A stretch of 64,000 nucleotides of DNA from the NCBI RefSeq assembly GCF_031143425.1, contig NC_090445.1, positions 815,254,317-815,318,316 of the forward strand, written 5' to 3'. A program made the position numbers and the translations under genes. Below are positions 46,441-58,823 of the stretch, piece by piece. The notes beneath the pieces were generated by a model. The model saw only the letters and a list, made by a program, of their open reading frames with translations, was not told where the DNA came from and searched no databases. Source of the DNA: Pleurodeles waltl (Eukaryota > Chordata > Amphibia > Caudata > Salamandridae). How positions within the stretch are numbered: the first letter of the stretch is position 1; every line of letters begins with the position of its first letter.

Positions 46441-47334
46441 AAATAAACACAGAGGAACTGTACTTCTCTACTACAATGTATATACTCTATTAAAGCTGTG
46501 AAAACCCCTGGAAAAGTGCCAGTTCCCCTTGCCGAAACCTCACAGGCACAACATTAAAATATCTTGTGCAAGTGAAAAGGACCGAATGAGTCTGTTTACG
46601 GTGTCACGCTAATATAGTTCAAAAAACCAATAGACAGCACAGCCAATTCAGAGTTTAAACTCCCAGTGTAGGATTGTTTAAGACACCGCTGCACTATTGC
46701 AAATGAGCGATAATCACAAGCCTCTCCATGGTTGCTGTTCAACAGATTGCACCTCTCCAGAATTCCCCGACCCCGGGCAAAACTCAGTCATGAAGGTAGA
46801 GAGAGTGCGAAAAAGAAAAGAGTAACTGAAAGAAACGAGTTCTTACTTTTATCGGTGGCCATATGCTGCAATCATTTAGAGAAACGTTGTTTCCAAACCA
46901 CGCCGTTTGTGATTACAATAATAGCGAAAAAAGGTTTTTAAATGTCTTCACGTCCAGCAGAAAAACTAGCACCTCTCAATTTACTGCCCGGTCCAATGTC
47001 GAAGGCAGCTGAAACAATTAGAAAGGTACAGACAAAATCTCACCGTTCGTACACCGTCTTACTATGCTATGCTCTCAATTGGCGAAGTACCGTTTGCAAA
47101 GCCGCTCCGCTGCACTGACGCAGTCATGAATGTCCGATCCAAGTGCATATGTATTATGTCGATTTCGAAAGCGGCGTGAGACCAAGAGAGTCACCGACAG
47201 GAATCAAGATTTCACCATAATCCTTCCAAAATGCGAGGAGCAGCCATCGTGTACACCGAAAATGAACTTCAACGATCCAAACCAGGTAACCGGCCGGCCA
47301 AGCGGAGCCCCAAACAATCCATAAATTGCAAAGT
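46441..47334. other. PLE 5' region between pLTR and ORF1
   Basis: Non-coding sequence internal to the PLE, between the upstream pLTR and the ORF1-like region. No motif or gene was recognised. Confidence 0.4.
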
Positions 47335-48220
47335 GCTCACCACCAGGCTCCTGAAGGCCCGAGAGGGGTGGTGCGTAATAAGCCGGCAGAGCACTCCGGT
47401 TAAAAAATATAAACAATGAAAGAACTTCCACAGAAGGACGCACACTCGGGAAATCACAAAATTAATTAGAGTATTTAATTCACACTACGCGTTTCGGCTG
47501 TCAAGCAGCCTTGATCACGTGTAAAGTTCCACCAATGTACATTTAGTTTAAATACCCACCAGATACAAACATAGAAACAGGACTACATATTGCATTTGTT
47601 TTTCAAACAATGGAAGTGAAATGGGAATAAAACTATAGAAAATTATTCAATACAGATAATACAGAAATAAATAAGTCACTAAGTCAATACTTTTCCATAT
47701 ATTAAGAAACACAATATTTCCATAAATAACAAGTTAAGGAATTATAAGACCATCAGCATTCAACTAGGCATGCTGGCATTTCCTGACTGGCTCTTAATCA
47801 ATACCTATATAAATAAATAAATATAGATCTAAAATATCAAATACATGAATATAAAAACTTAAATACATGACTGTAGATCTTTAATGCACCTTATATTTAT
47901 TTGTTTTAATGAATTTAATATTCTTTTCAACAAGTATAAATATCTTAAAAGGTGCAAAAGCAATTGTATCGGCATACCCAATTGTATATAAATATCTAAA
48001 TATTTCAATATATAAATATAAAAATATAAGTAAAAACCAGTAAATTTTAGATTTCATTTCACCCTCTTGAAACATTAAAATATACTTAGTCAATGTACTA
48101 AAATCTAAAGTCCTTATTCAACATTCCCTATATTACTCCCTGAGATGACTACTATCTTATTTCCCTCCAGATCTGTACAACAACATCATGTTCTACACAA
48201 TTTCTAAGTATCTGGTATCC
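47335..48220 (-). repeat. PLE pLTR, right copy
   Basis: About 886 bp, direct repeat of 41,948-42,842. It directly abuts the 583-bp tandem array at 48,221. Confidence 0.85.
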
Positions 48221-49227
48221 ACTGTTGGGAGTGCGCTTTCACATGAGGACAACTTCGTTTTTGATAATTAACCGGCCTGTCCAGCCGGGAAGGCAGCACC
48301 ACTGCACATCGAAGCAGGTCTGTGTGACTAAAAATGGATTGTCACATAAGAGCAATCAGGTTGGGTTATTCACAGCAAATCTGACAATTTTACTTTGGAT
48401 TCGCCTACAAAGGTTTTGCACTTTGGGTCATTATTTCGTTTGGCTCCAGCAACCCACTTGGGGCAAAATGAAAAAATTGCAGGACCACCACAACCAGCAT
48501 GCACTGCTCACTTGAGAGGCTCACTGGGGCGGACTAGTATTTAAAGAGACTAATCAGGTGCCTGTAATTAGACAAGCTGAAGCCATGCCGGTCTTTTCAG
48601 TAATAAAGAGATGCCTGGAACACCTCCAGCACTGGCTGCACCTACGAGGGTGAAACACTGATTGACCTTGAAACACGTGTCCAGAGATGATTTTACAACT
48701 TAAGGCCTGGAATAATGAAACTGCCTAAAGAATTCACTGTGAGTTGCTGGCTTTGCTTTTTCTTCCCGTTTATATAACCTGTTGGGAGTGCGCTTTCACA
48801 TGAGGACAACTTCGTTTTTGATAATTAACCGGCCTGTCCAGCCGGGAAGGCAGCACCACTGCACATCGAAGCAGGTCTGTGTGACTAAAAATGGATTGTC
48901 ACATAAGAGCAATCAGGTTTGGTTATTCACTGCAAATCTGACAATTTTACTTTGGATTTGCCTACAAAGGTTTTGCACTTTGGGTCATTATTTCGTTTGG
49001 CTCAAGCAACCCACTTGGGGCAAAATGAAAAAATTGCAGGACCACCACAACCAGCATGCACTGCTCACTTGAGAGGCCCACTGGGGCGGACTAGTATTTA
49101 AAGAGACTAATCAGGTGCCTGTAATTAGACAAGCTGAAGCCATGCCGGTCTTTTCAGTAATAAAGAGATGCCTGGAACACCTCCAGCACTGGCTGCACCT
49201 ACGAGGGTGAAACACTTTTATATTTTT

Positions 49228-49269
49228 CTCTGCTGAAGAAAGGATTGACGTTGAAACACGTGTCCAGAG
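49228..49269 (+). ncRNA. Hammerhead ribozyme motif, unit 2
   Basis: Stem I ctctg (49,228-49,232) pairs with cagag (49,265-49,269). Core CTGAAGA (CUGANGA), stem II aagg/cgtt with one mismatch, GAAAC, loop acgt, cleavage triplet GTC (49,262-49,264). Confidence 0.75.
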
Positions 49270-49810
49270 ATGATTTTACAACTTAAGGCCTGGAATAATG
49301 AAACTGCCTAAAGAATTCACTGTGAGTTGCTGGCTTTGCTTTTTCTTCCCGTTTATATAACCTGTTGGGAGTGCGCTTTCACATGAGGACAACTTCGTTT
49401 TTGATAATTAACCGGCCTGTCCAGCCGGGAAGGCAGCACCACTGCACATCGAAGCAGGTCTGTGTGACTAAAAATGGATTGTCACATAAGAGCAATAAGG
49501 TTGGGTTATTCACAGCAAATCTCACAATTTTACTTTGGATTCGCCTACAAAGATTTTGCACTTTGGGTCATTATTTCGTTTGGCTCCAGCAACCCACTTG
49601 GGGCAAAATGAAAAAATTGCAGGACCACCACAACTAGCATGCACTGCTCACTTGAGAGGCCCACTGGGGCGGACTAGTATTTAAAGAGACTAATCAGGTG
49701 CCTTTAATTAGACAAGCTGAAGCCATGCCGGTCTTTTCAGTAATAAAGAGATGCCTGGAACACCTCCAGCACTTGCTGCACCTACGAGGGTGAAATACTT
49801 TTATATTTTT

Positions 49811-49852
49811 CTTTGCTGAAGAAAGGATTGACCTTGAAACACGTGTCCAGAG
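49811..49852 (+). ncRNA. Hammerhead ribozyme motif, unit 3 (best match)
   Basis: All conserved parts are present: stem I ctttg/cagag (49,811-49,815 with 49,848-49,852, one G-U pair), core CTGAAGA (49,816-49,822), perfect 4-bp stem II aagg/cctt with loop attga (49,823-49,835), GAAA (49,836-49,839), a 2-bp stem III with loop acgt, and cleavage triplet GTC (49,845-49,847). This is the short-stem-III type I layout found in PLE-associated and retrozyme hammerheads. It should self-cleave after 49,847, in principle releasing 583-nt RNAs from a multimer transcript. Confidence 0.85.
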
Positions 49853-50393
49853 ATGATTTTACAACTTAAGGCCTGGAATAATGAAACTGCCTAAAGAATT
49901 CACTGTGAGTTGCTGGCTTTGCTTTTTCTTCCCGTTTATATAACCTGTTGGGAGTGCACTTTCACATGAGGACAACTTCATTTTTGATAATTAACCGGCC
50001 TGTCCAGCCGGGAAGACAGCATCACTGCACATCGAAGCAGGTCTGTGTGACTAAAAATGGATTGTCACAGAAGAGCAATCAGGTTGGGTTATTCACAGCA
50101 AATCTGACAATTTTACTTTGGATTCGCCTACAAAGGTTTTGCACTTTGGGTCATTATTTCGTTTGGCTCAAGCAACCCACTTGGGGCAAAATGAAAAAAT
50201 TGCAGGACCACCACAACCAGCATGCACTGCTCACTTGAGAGGCCCACTGGGGTGGACTAGTATTTAAAGAGACTAATCAGGTGCCTGTAATTAGACAAGC
50301 TGAAGCCATGCCGGTCTTTTCAGTAATAAAGAGATGCCTGGAACACCTCCAGCACTGGCTGCACCTACGAGGGTGAAACACTTTTATATTTTT

Positions 50394-50435
50394 CTCTGCT
50401 GAAGAAAGGATTGACGTTGAAACACGTGTCCAGAG
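50394..50435 (+). ncRNA. Hammerhead ribozyme motif, unit 4
   Basis: Same as unit 2: perfect stem I ctctg/cagag, core CTGAAGA, stem II aagg/cgtt with one mismatch, GAAAC and GTC (50,428-50,430). Confidence 0.75.
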
Positions 50436-50976
50436 ATGATTTTACAACTTAAGGCCTGGAATAATGAAACTGCCTAAAGAATTCACTGTGAGTTGCTGGC
50501 TTTGCTTTTTCTTCCCGTTTATATAACCTGTTGGGAGTGCGCTTTCACATGAGGACAACTTCGTTTTTGATAATTAACCGGCCTGTCCAGCCGGGAAGGC
50601 AGCACCACTGCACATCGAAGCAGGTCTGTGTGACTAAAAATGGATTGTCACATAAGAGCAATCAGGTTGGGTTATTCACAGCAAATCTGACAATTTTACT
50701 TTGGATTTGCCTACAAAGGTTTTGCACTTTGGGTCATTATTTCGTTTGGCTCAAGCAACCCACTTGGGGCAAAATGAAAAAATTGCAGGACCACCACAAC
50801 CAGCATGCACTGCTCACTTGAGAGGCCCACTGGGGCGGACTAGTATTTAAAGAGACTAATCAGGTGCCTGTAATTAGACAAGCTGAAGCCATGCCGGTCT
50901 TTTCAGTAATAAAGAGATGCCTGGAACACCTCCAGCACTGGCTGCACCTACGAGGGTGAAACACTTTTATATTTTT

Positions 50977-51018
50977 CTCTGCTGAAGAAAGGATTGACCT
51001 TGAAACACGTATCCAGAG
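50977..51018 (+). ncRNA. Hammerhead ribozyme motif, unit 5, altered cleavage triplet
   Basis: Perfect stem I and stem II (aagg/cctt), but the GTC triplet reads ATC (51,011-51,013). That breaks the stem-III C-G pair and should weaken or abolish cleavage. Confidence 0.7.
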
Positions 51019-51152
51019 ATGATTTTACAACTTAAGGCCTGGAATAATGAAACTGCCTAAAGAATTCACTGTGAGTTGCTGGCTTTGCTTTTTATTCCCG
51101 TTTATATAACCTGTTGGGAGTGCGCTTTCACATGAGGACAACTTCGTTTTTG

Positions 51153-51180
51153 ATATATATATATGTATATATATATATAT
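51153..51180. repeat. AT microsatellite at end of array
   Basis: Short alternating AT run replacing the rest of the sixth 583-bp unit. Confidence 0.85.
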
Positions 51181-51184
51181 TGCA

Positions 51185-51493
51185 GGAATACATATTATGT
51201 CTAGTTTATAAAACCATAGTTATTATACATGTTTGTACAAAGAAATACACATATCTAAATATATACAGTACAGATAATCAAATTACATACACAGAGATTT
51301 GCTGTACATTGCTGTTTGAGTGTGGTGCTTAATAAGGAAAATTCCAACTCTTGAGTACACTTCGGAAGATAAGATAGTTATCAATGGATCTTATATTTGG
51401 GGGTAATGAATTCTATATTTTTGGCCGCTTGAACAGGGAAAGGTGTACCACCTATTGTCTTTTTCTTGTATGGTAGGCTTTTGAGGTGAGGTG
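51185..51493 (-). pseudogene. L2-like LINE 3' part (C-terminal end of RT ORF)
   Basis: The minus strand at about 51,350-51,490 reads like the last residues of an L2/CR1-type polyprotein, with NSLPPNIRS in place of the WNSLP motif that ends these proteins. It continues on the far side of the endogenous retrovirus at 62,677. The flanking target-duplication copy ggtg is at 51,490-51,493. Confidence 0.6.
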
Positions 51494-52355
51494 TGTGAGA
51501 GCATGAATTTTCGAATATGTTTATTAATGGTTTTTCATATTAAAAATGTGTAATGAACTAACATATAAAACGAGAAAACTTTTAAAATGAATGTTTTTCA
51601 GTTCTTGGCTGAGCAAAATTATTTTTAAATGCTGCAGTTATTTTCCATGATTCAAAACTTCTATAATAAGTGTTTTCGAATTTGTGTAGATGTGTCCACA
51701 GCTACCCCTAGCGGGTTGTGGTGTCATGTCTTACAAGGTCTTATGTTAACCAAGCATTGCATATGTTGAAATGCCCTATTGTTTAAGAATGTTACTAATA
51801 TCTGGTCTTTCCTAGAGGATGAAAGTAGAAGTAGCAGAGAAAGTTTCTTCCTGAGAACAAGATATGCGAGAGGCGGATGAGACAATGAAGTTACAGACGA
51901 GACGGAAGGAGTGTGTAGCCGCCGAAAGAAAATGTTACAGTTACCGTAGGCTTGTCATGTTTATGTCATCAATTTAGTTGTTGATTGGCTGAAATGAAAC
52001 CACCCTATAGACTGGCCAATCAAGAGTTGATTAGATGTTAGTATAATAATCTGTGTAGATTTATTAGTGAGCAGAGCAGAGCGTTGGAGTATAGCTTGCG
52101 GAGAGTAGAAGTCATTGTTCTTTTAGAGCAGATGAGTTTCGAGATTAGCTGTCATTAGGCCCAAACTTCTGATGAGATAGCTGATGGTGTCCACAAGTGG
52201 AAGCTGATCATTTGCTGTTACTACCTATGTGGTAATGTATGTTATTAAATGCAAATTGTGTCTCTCTTGCTTTCCAGGTACCAACTGCAACTAATGATTA
52301 TATTGCTGCATCCTAATAGTTTTTTACATATCATAATTCAATTAAGAGTCTTCCA
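51494..52355 (+). repeat. 5' LTR of the ERV, truncated
   Basis: Matches the first ~850 bp of the 3' LTR (61,305-62,154), then similarity stops. The last ~520 bp of the LTR, and presumably the primer-binding site and leader, are deleted. The U3 part includes cttacaaggtc-type sequence and a CCAAT-like element near 52,017. Confidence 0.75.
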
Positions 52356-52436
52356 CCGAGGCCAGCGCAGTATGAAGCATTAGCTGTTTGGGAGCTGATA
52401 GCAAAAAGATAGCAAGCTTTAAAATATGAAAAGAAA

Positions 52437-54600
52437 ATGAGAAGGGTAGAGAAAACCCTATCTGAAACATTGCAGGATGAGGAGCAGAAAAGGTGGAGAG
52501 AAGATACATTACGTGGGGTTAGGTTCTGTCCAGCAAGAACAGGTGAGAACGAGGTGAAAACAAAAGATGGAAAGAAAAGTAAGAAGGGTTCATTAGAACA
52601 GAACGCAAAAGAGCTGAAAAGGGTTATGTTTAACGATGATGACACGGAGGAAGATGAGGTGCTTAAACATGTGGTACAGACATATCTTCCACCCAATTTG
52701 AGACAGCAGAACACAAGTGGATCGAATGGGAGCGGTATGAGTAACATAATTCCTGCCGTACCATTGACTTCAGAATCAGTGAGGGGTGACCTGAGTCATG
52801 AGAGAGTTCAGATGCCGAGTAGTTTTAATGACTCGTTGAGCACTAGACAACAGTTTGGAGTGAACATTCCTGAGGTACAGCCAGAAATTCAGACAGTGAG
52901 GACAACGGCAAATATAGTATTGTCACAGGGTTGTCAATAGACAAAAATACGAGAGCCTGTACATATACAGTTTCCACAATTGCAGAGCGTGAGTGCAGGA
53001 CAAACATTAAGAGCAGGAACTTTGATAAATCCAGAGTCAATAGTGGAGAGAATTCATTGCTAAATCTGCAGAATAGACAGGGACCGAGTTTAAACAAAAT
53101 GAATTCTTAATAGATTTGTCATCTGTCGAGACATCAGGAACGATGGCTCAACAACCGAGTACGAGTTCAGGACAAGGGCGAGGAGCAGGTGCACAAACTA
53201 GCGGAGTATCCTTGAAAGGTTTGACTGCACAGGAAATAACAGAATGGTTGGAGGACATAAATGATTCAAAGCAACAACAACAAGAGAGAAAGGAAAAGGA
53301 AGAAGAGATGATAAACAGAGTAAGGTTCAACATGGAAGGGAGTGAACTCTTGGAGTGAACAGTGGGAGTGAACAGACTTGACTCTTATACTGAAGGGCAA
53401 TTGAGATACCTGTGTAAGGTCATTACGAAAGGAGCAAACAGAGTTTATCAACAGTTACAAGATTTTGCAGATGATTACAACATTGATCTGACAAAGATGA
53501 AAACATTGAAAAGGAGTTATAGACTGAGTTTGGAGGAAGAAGACTTTGTTCACATGAGATCTGAGGGATAAGAACGTATCTTAAAGAGTTCCTTAAGAAG
53601 GTGCAGATTTGGAGGGCATTGGATGAATGGGAGAATAAATGGGACAGAAAAAGAGAGAGACATAAGAAAGATGATGGAGCAGGAAATGCAGTAAAAATGT
53701 TACCAATAAGAGAAATACCAGGAGGGAATTTTATTCATGTACCTTGGAATAGAAGAGACATTATGAGTTTCATAAATTATTATCCGAGACTAAGGGAAAA
53801 GCCAATGGAGTGGTATCAGCAGACAGATAGGTTTGTGAAACTTTCAAAGTGTCTTAAAGGAAGACCTGAATATACTTTTTGACATTGTGGTTCCAGCAGA
53901 TTTATGGGTTGAATGCAAACGGAGTGTTGATTGGCCGACGAGTGAGCCATAAACAGATTTGAAAAGTGGTGCGCCGTCTCCTGAAGTAATGAAATATTAC
54001 TTTAAAGTCAATGAGTTTCTGAAAATGAGAGTGTCGCCAAAAAGTGTTGATTGGCAGTGCATTGATAGAACAACACAAGAAGGAAAGGAGTCAGTTCATG
54101 CATATTATGAAAGATTGTTGAAGGCATTTAAACAGTTTAATGGTGCAGAAACCATTGAAAAGTAAAACATGAATCATTTGGTGTTCAGAATTGTTGACAG
54201 GTTGAAACCAGAAGTAAGTCAAATGATTGGGAATCTCTTGATATGTTGGCAAGCAAAGACGATTAATGAGGTTCTGCAGTATGCTAAATATTGTAGTGAT
54301 GAAATCGAGTTGAAACAGAAGAAGCTGAAAGAAAAGGTAATGGTAATGCAAATTAAGGCAGCGCAGACAGGGATGCAGGGAAACTTGCAACAGTTGCCAC
54401 ATGGAAATGGTTTGTTTCTGAGTCAAGGTCGTGGTAGAGGATGAGGAATGATGATTCCAGTAGTGTATAGAAATGTGGATTTGAGTTCAGTGGTAATGCA
54501 GGATGAACAGCAGCGAAAGGTATTACCTTGCCACATTTGCAGATTGCTGGGACATTGGAAAAGACAGTGTCCTATGTTGACTAACGGAGGAGGAATGGTT
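52437..54600 (+). pseudogene. ERV gag, decayed
   Basis: Pieces in order: N-terminal Lys/Glu-rich part (52,437-52,940), a linker (53,116-53,358), capsid-type segments (53,362-53,571; 53,601-53,882; 53,959-54,165; 54,169-54,444) and a CCHC knuckle CHICRLLGHWKRQC near 54,534. At least four stops or frameshifts separate them. Gag would form the particle shell; this copy cannot. Confidence 0.75.
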
Positions 54601-54821
54601 TAGCAAACAAATGGTGTCAATTCATTTCAAGGCATGAGAGGACCTAGAATGGAGGTCAAAATCAAAATTTCCAGAATAATGTGAATAACATGCAGGGTTT
54701 TCAGCCTTTACAGCCAGTGCAACAAATGCAAAATGTGCAAAGTCAGGTACAACAGGTACAAATGCTACAAATGCAACAAATGCAGCCACAGGTACAGATG
54801 GTGCCTGTATAGCAAATACAA

Positions 54822-57800
54822 TTGCCGAGACAGGTTCAATTAATACAGAACCCAATGGAGCAGCAGCAGGTCATTCTTTCACAGGTAGTCTTGAAACAGT
54901 GTAAAAACAAAGGTGTAAACACAGTTGAACAATTTCCCTTAGAAAGTGAGAGTGAAATAAACACTGAATGGCCATTGAGTAGTTCAGATGAGGAGGAGTT
55001 CATGATGGGTGCATCATTAGATATCGATCAGAGAGGTCCTTATGTGCAAGGTGAAGTAAATGGCCATGAAGTTCGTTTTTTGGTTGACACAGGAGCAACA
55101 CGCTCAACAACAAGGACAGTTAAAGTACCAGACATGCCTGTTTCTGAGAGAACAGTGCAGAAAGTGGGAGTTGCAAACAAACAGTTGGTTAATGCCCTTA
55201 CAGAACCAGTTCTTGTGAAGATTGGAAATTTCAAAGACTATCATAGTTTTTTTGTTTGTGATTCCAGTCCAGTATCGCTGTTAGGAAGAAATTTGTTGTG
55301 CAAAATAAATTGTTTGATCATGTGTCTCAGAAAGGGAATTACAATGGATATCATTAGTATTAATGGAGAGGATTTGTCAATTGATGAAGGGAAAAGAATG
55401 AGAGGTTGTGAATTAGCTTTGTTGAACGTGGAGGTGGACCAAGTGGTCAATGAAGAGGAGACACACGAGGAACACAGTTTGGAAGATTTAATGAGTTTCT
55501 TTCCAGTGTTCAAAAAGAAGGATTTGCAGAGTGATTTACAGGAAAGGGTCAAACCAAACGTATGGGATTTGTCAGGAAAAGACATTGGCTTGTTTGAAGG
55601 AGCTGAAGGAGTCAGGGTAGCAGTGAAAGAAAATGTGGTGTACCTGATGACAAATGAGATCATTGACGGAATAAGACCACTGATAGAACAGTTTTTGGAA
55701 CAAGGAGTTTTGAAAGAGGTGATGAGCAGTCCATGTAATTCACCAATCATGGGTTTGAAGAAGACGAATGGAAAAATACGTTTGGTTCAAGATTTAAGGA
55801 AAATAAATGACATTGTGGTGAAGTGTTGTCCAGTGGTACCCAATCCAGCAGTGATAATGTTTCAGATTCCATGGGATGCAGAGTGGTTTACAGTCATCGA
55901 TTTGTGCCAAGCATTTTTCTCAGTGCCTCTTCATGAGGACAGTAGATATCTCTATTGATTGAAATTCCTGACTAGAGTCTACTGTTGGTGCAGGATTCCT
56001 CAAGGGTTTTCAGAATCATCATCGATTTTCAATCAGATTTTGAAAAAGAATTTGGAGTCGTTGGTGATGCCCTATAAGTCGACCTTAGTGCAGTACATTG
56101 ATGACTTACTTATAGCGTCAAAGATGAAGGAAGGCTGTAGGGAGGATACGATTTTATTGTTGAATTTCCTGGAAGACAATGGTCATAAGTTTTCTCTAGC
56201 TAAATTACAATACTGTCAGTTAGAGGTGAAATATTTGGGACATTTGATTGAGAAAGTGTCAAGGAGAACTTCCATAGGGAGAGTGGTGGCAATAATGCAA
56301 ATAAAAATGCTTAGTTCGCAAAAGGAGTTAAGGATGTTTTTGGGAATTGTCGACAGTGGATCTCGAATTTTTCAGCGGTTTCAAAGCCATTGCAAAGGTT
56401 GACACAAAAAGATGTTTCAGATCCAATAATGATGGATGAAGACTGTGTGAAAGCTTTTACTGAGCTGAGAGAAAGTTTGTGTCAAGCACCATCTTTAGGT
56501 ATGCCTACTACACAAAACCTTTCCTATTGTTTTGTCATGAGAGAGATGGATGTTCTTTGCCTGTCTTAACACAAAAACATGGTGGTGTCAATCGCCCGGT
56601 AGCATATTTTTCAGCTACCTTGGATAATGTTGCAGCAGCCCTACCTGGATGTCTGCGAGCTGTCGCAGCTGACGAACCGAGTATAACTCAAAGTGAAAAT
56701 ATTGTAATGGGTTATCCTCTGACAGTAATGGTATCTCATTCAATTGAAATTCTGTTGACCAGATCAATGACACAATATTTGACAAATGCAAGATTGACAC
56801 GTTATGAAACAGTTATTCTAGGGGCACCAAATGTAGCTATAAAAAGGTGCGCAGTGCTTAACCCGGCAACATTACTACCAAATGAGAGAGAAAATCTGTC
56901 CAACATAGATGATGTTGAACATGATTATTTGGAAGTCACTGAACTTTGTACCAAACCAAGAGAAGACATTAAAGATACTTGATGGAAGACAATGATCAAA
57001 TTATTTTTGTCGATGGTTCTTGCTTGCGAGATAACAGGGGTGCATTGAGAGCGGGGTATGCAGTGTGTACAGTCACAAGCATACTAGAAGCTTCATGGCT
57101 TAAAGGAGTGATATCCGCACAAGTTTCAGAGCTGGTGGCTTTTACTAGAGCATGCCAGTTATTGGAACAAATGAAAGTTACAATCTATACTGATAGTCAG
57201 TATGGATTTGGAATTGTACATGATTTTAGGCAAATTTGGTCACAAAGAGGGTTCCTGACTTCTTCAGGATCACCTGTAAGAAATGGGGAAAGAATACACA
57301 ATTTGCAGTGCAGAAACATGAGAAGATTGCCGTGGTCAAATGCAGTGCACACCAGAGAGGACAAGATTATGTAACATTGGGAAATGCTTATGCAGAACAG
57401 GTTGCAAAATGTTGTGCTTTAAATGGGATTTCCTTCAAGGGGAATTGGGAATTAATGTCTGAAAATGAAGAAATGTATGCAAACTGTACTGTGCAGATAG
57501 TGGAGAAACTGGATGAATTGAAAGCAATACAGAACAATGTTCCAGGAGAAGAAATGAGGGATTGGATGAAAAATAAATGCATACAAAGGAAGGATGAAAT
57601 TTGGGTGACAATGGAGGGAAAGGTAGTCTTGCCAAATAGTCTACTGACACAAATGGCTAGGTACTACCATGGCCAAACACACATTGGAAGGGATGCAATG
57701 ATCAGAAGTTTTAAACAATATTGGTGTAATCCAAAAGTGGCAGAGCTGGTGTGCCATAGGTGCATAATTTGCCAGCAGATGAACGTCGGCAAAGGAACAA

Positions 57801-58823
57801 TTGTCAACATGGGGCACATAGGGATGGCAGGAGGTCCATTCAGTAGAATGCAAATGGATTTCATTGAGATGCCTGCATGTGCTGGTTTGAAATATGTGTT
57901 GGTGATTGTGTGCATTTTCAGTCATTGGATTGAGGCTTACCTGACAAGGAGAAATGACAGTTTGACTGTGGCTAAATTGCTTTTGCAAGAACTAATTCCA
58001 CGTTTTGGTTTTCCGCTCTCAATTGAATGAGGTGATAAAATAGCTTTTCTCAGCATTGAACACTCAGCAAAGACTTAATTGTAGTTACCGCCCAGAAGCT
58101 TCAGGTTTAATCAAACAAATAAATGGGACGATGAAATCACAATTGGCAAAAGTGTGAGCATCAACAAATCTGAAGTGGACAGATTCTCTACCTCTAGTAC
58201 TAATGTCAATGAGAAGTACACCTGACAAAAAGACTGGGTTATCTCCACATGAGATACTGATGGGGAGAGCAATGAGATTACCAGCAGTACCTGCAAATGC
58301 ACTTCTGAATATTACATATGACATGGTGCTGTATTACTGCAAAAGCCTGGCTGTTGTGGTGCAGACTTTTTCTCATCAGGTGGAAGTTGCAACAGCCCAA
58401 CAAATACAAGGTCAAGGACATAGTCTGAGAGCGGGAGACTGGGTGCTTATACGGAAACACGTACGAAAGTCTTGCCTTGAACCACGTTGGAAGGGGCCAT
58501 ATCAAATTGTGCTCACTACGACAACTGCAGTAAAGTGTGCTGGTTTGGCGAACTGGGTGCATGCGAGCCATACGAGAAAAATGCATGACCTAACAGAGGG
58601 AGAAGAAGAGCTGTTGAGATTGCCAACAGTTGGCAACACAGGAAACCAAAGGGAAAGAGGTGAGCAAAATATTGAGAACGACAGAGATGTACATACTCCT
58701 ATAACAGATGAAAGAGAACAAAAAGGTGAAGGGATAGAACAAGCTGTAAAAGCAGTAGAAGAATCAGTCCAAGAAGAAAGAAGTACGACTGATTCTGATC
58801 CAAGGAGGATGTCCTCGAAGTAG
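54822..58823 (+). pseudogene. ERV pol, decayed
   Basis: Protease (FLVDTGATRSTT, about 55,078), RT fingers (LVQDLRKIND) and palm with active site QYIDDLLIAS (about 56,092), RNase H (IFVDGSCLRDNRG, about 57,003), integrase zinc region (about 57,660-57,780) and core (MQMDFIEMP). TGA at 55,956-55,958 interrupts RT; frameshifts occur near 56,400, 56,980 and 57,240; a stop at 58,028-58,030 interrupts integrase. The third acidic residue of the integrase triad appears to be Lys (58,113-58,115). The C-terminal part after 58,600 is Glu-rich. Confidence 0.8.

Larger units (their letters stand above)
41948..48220 (-). mobile_element. Penelope-like element with two pLTRs
   Basis: A 6.27-kb Penelope-like retroelement read right to left: 5'-side pLTR (47,335-48,220), an ORF1-type region (45,543-46,440), RT (43,773-45,492), GIY-YIG endonuclease (43,050-43,739) and the 3'-side pLTR (41,948-42,842). 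PLEs copy themselves by target-primed reverse transcription with a telomerase-related RT and often carry long LTR-like direct repeats. The two pLTRs are nearly identical by eye, and coding damage is light, so it is fairly young. Confidence 0.88.
48222..51154 (+). repeat. 583-bp tandem array with hammerhead motifs
   Basis: Units start at about 48,224, 48,781, 49,364, 49,947, 50,530 and 51,113; the last is partial and runs into an AT repeat. Periods are 557, then four times 583. The first unit lacks 26 bp. Units differ at only a few sites. Each full unit has a hammerhead ribozyme motif near its 3' part and an aataaag signal (for example near 49,158). The repeated 96-codon open frame shows no domain and is probably not a gene. 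Confidence 0.95.

Noticed and set aside
48225..51332. Recurring ~96-codon open frame in each 583-bp unit
   Set aside because: It repeats only because the DNA unit repeats, has no recognisable domain, and the first codon is not ATG; treated as non-coding satellite.
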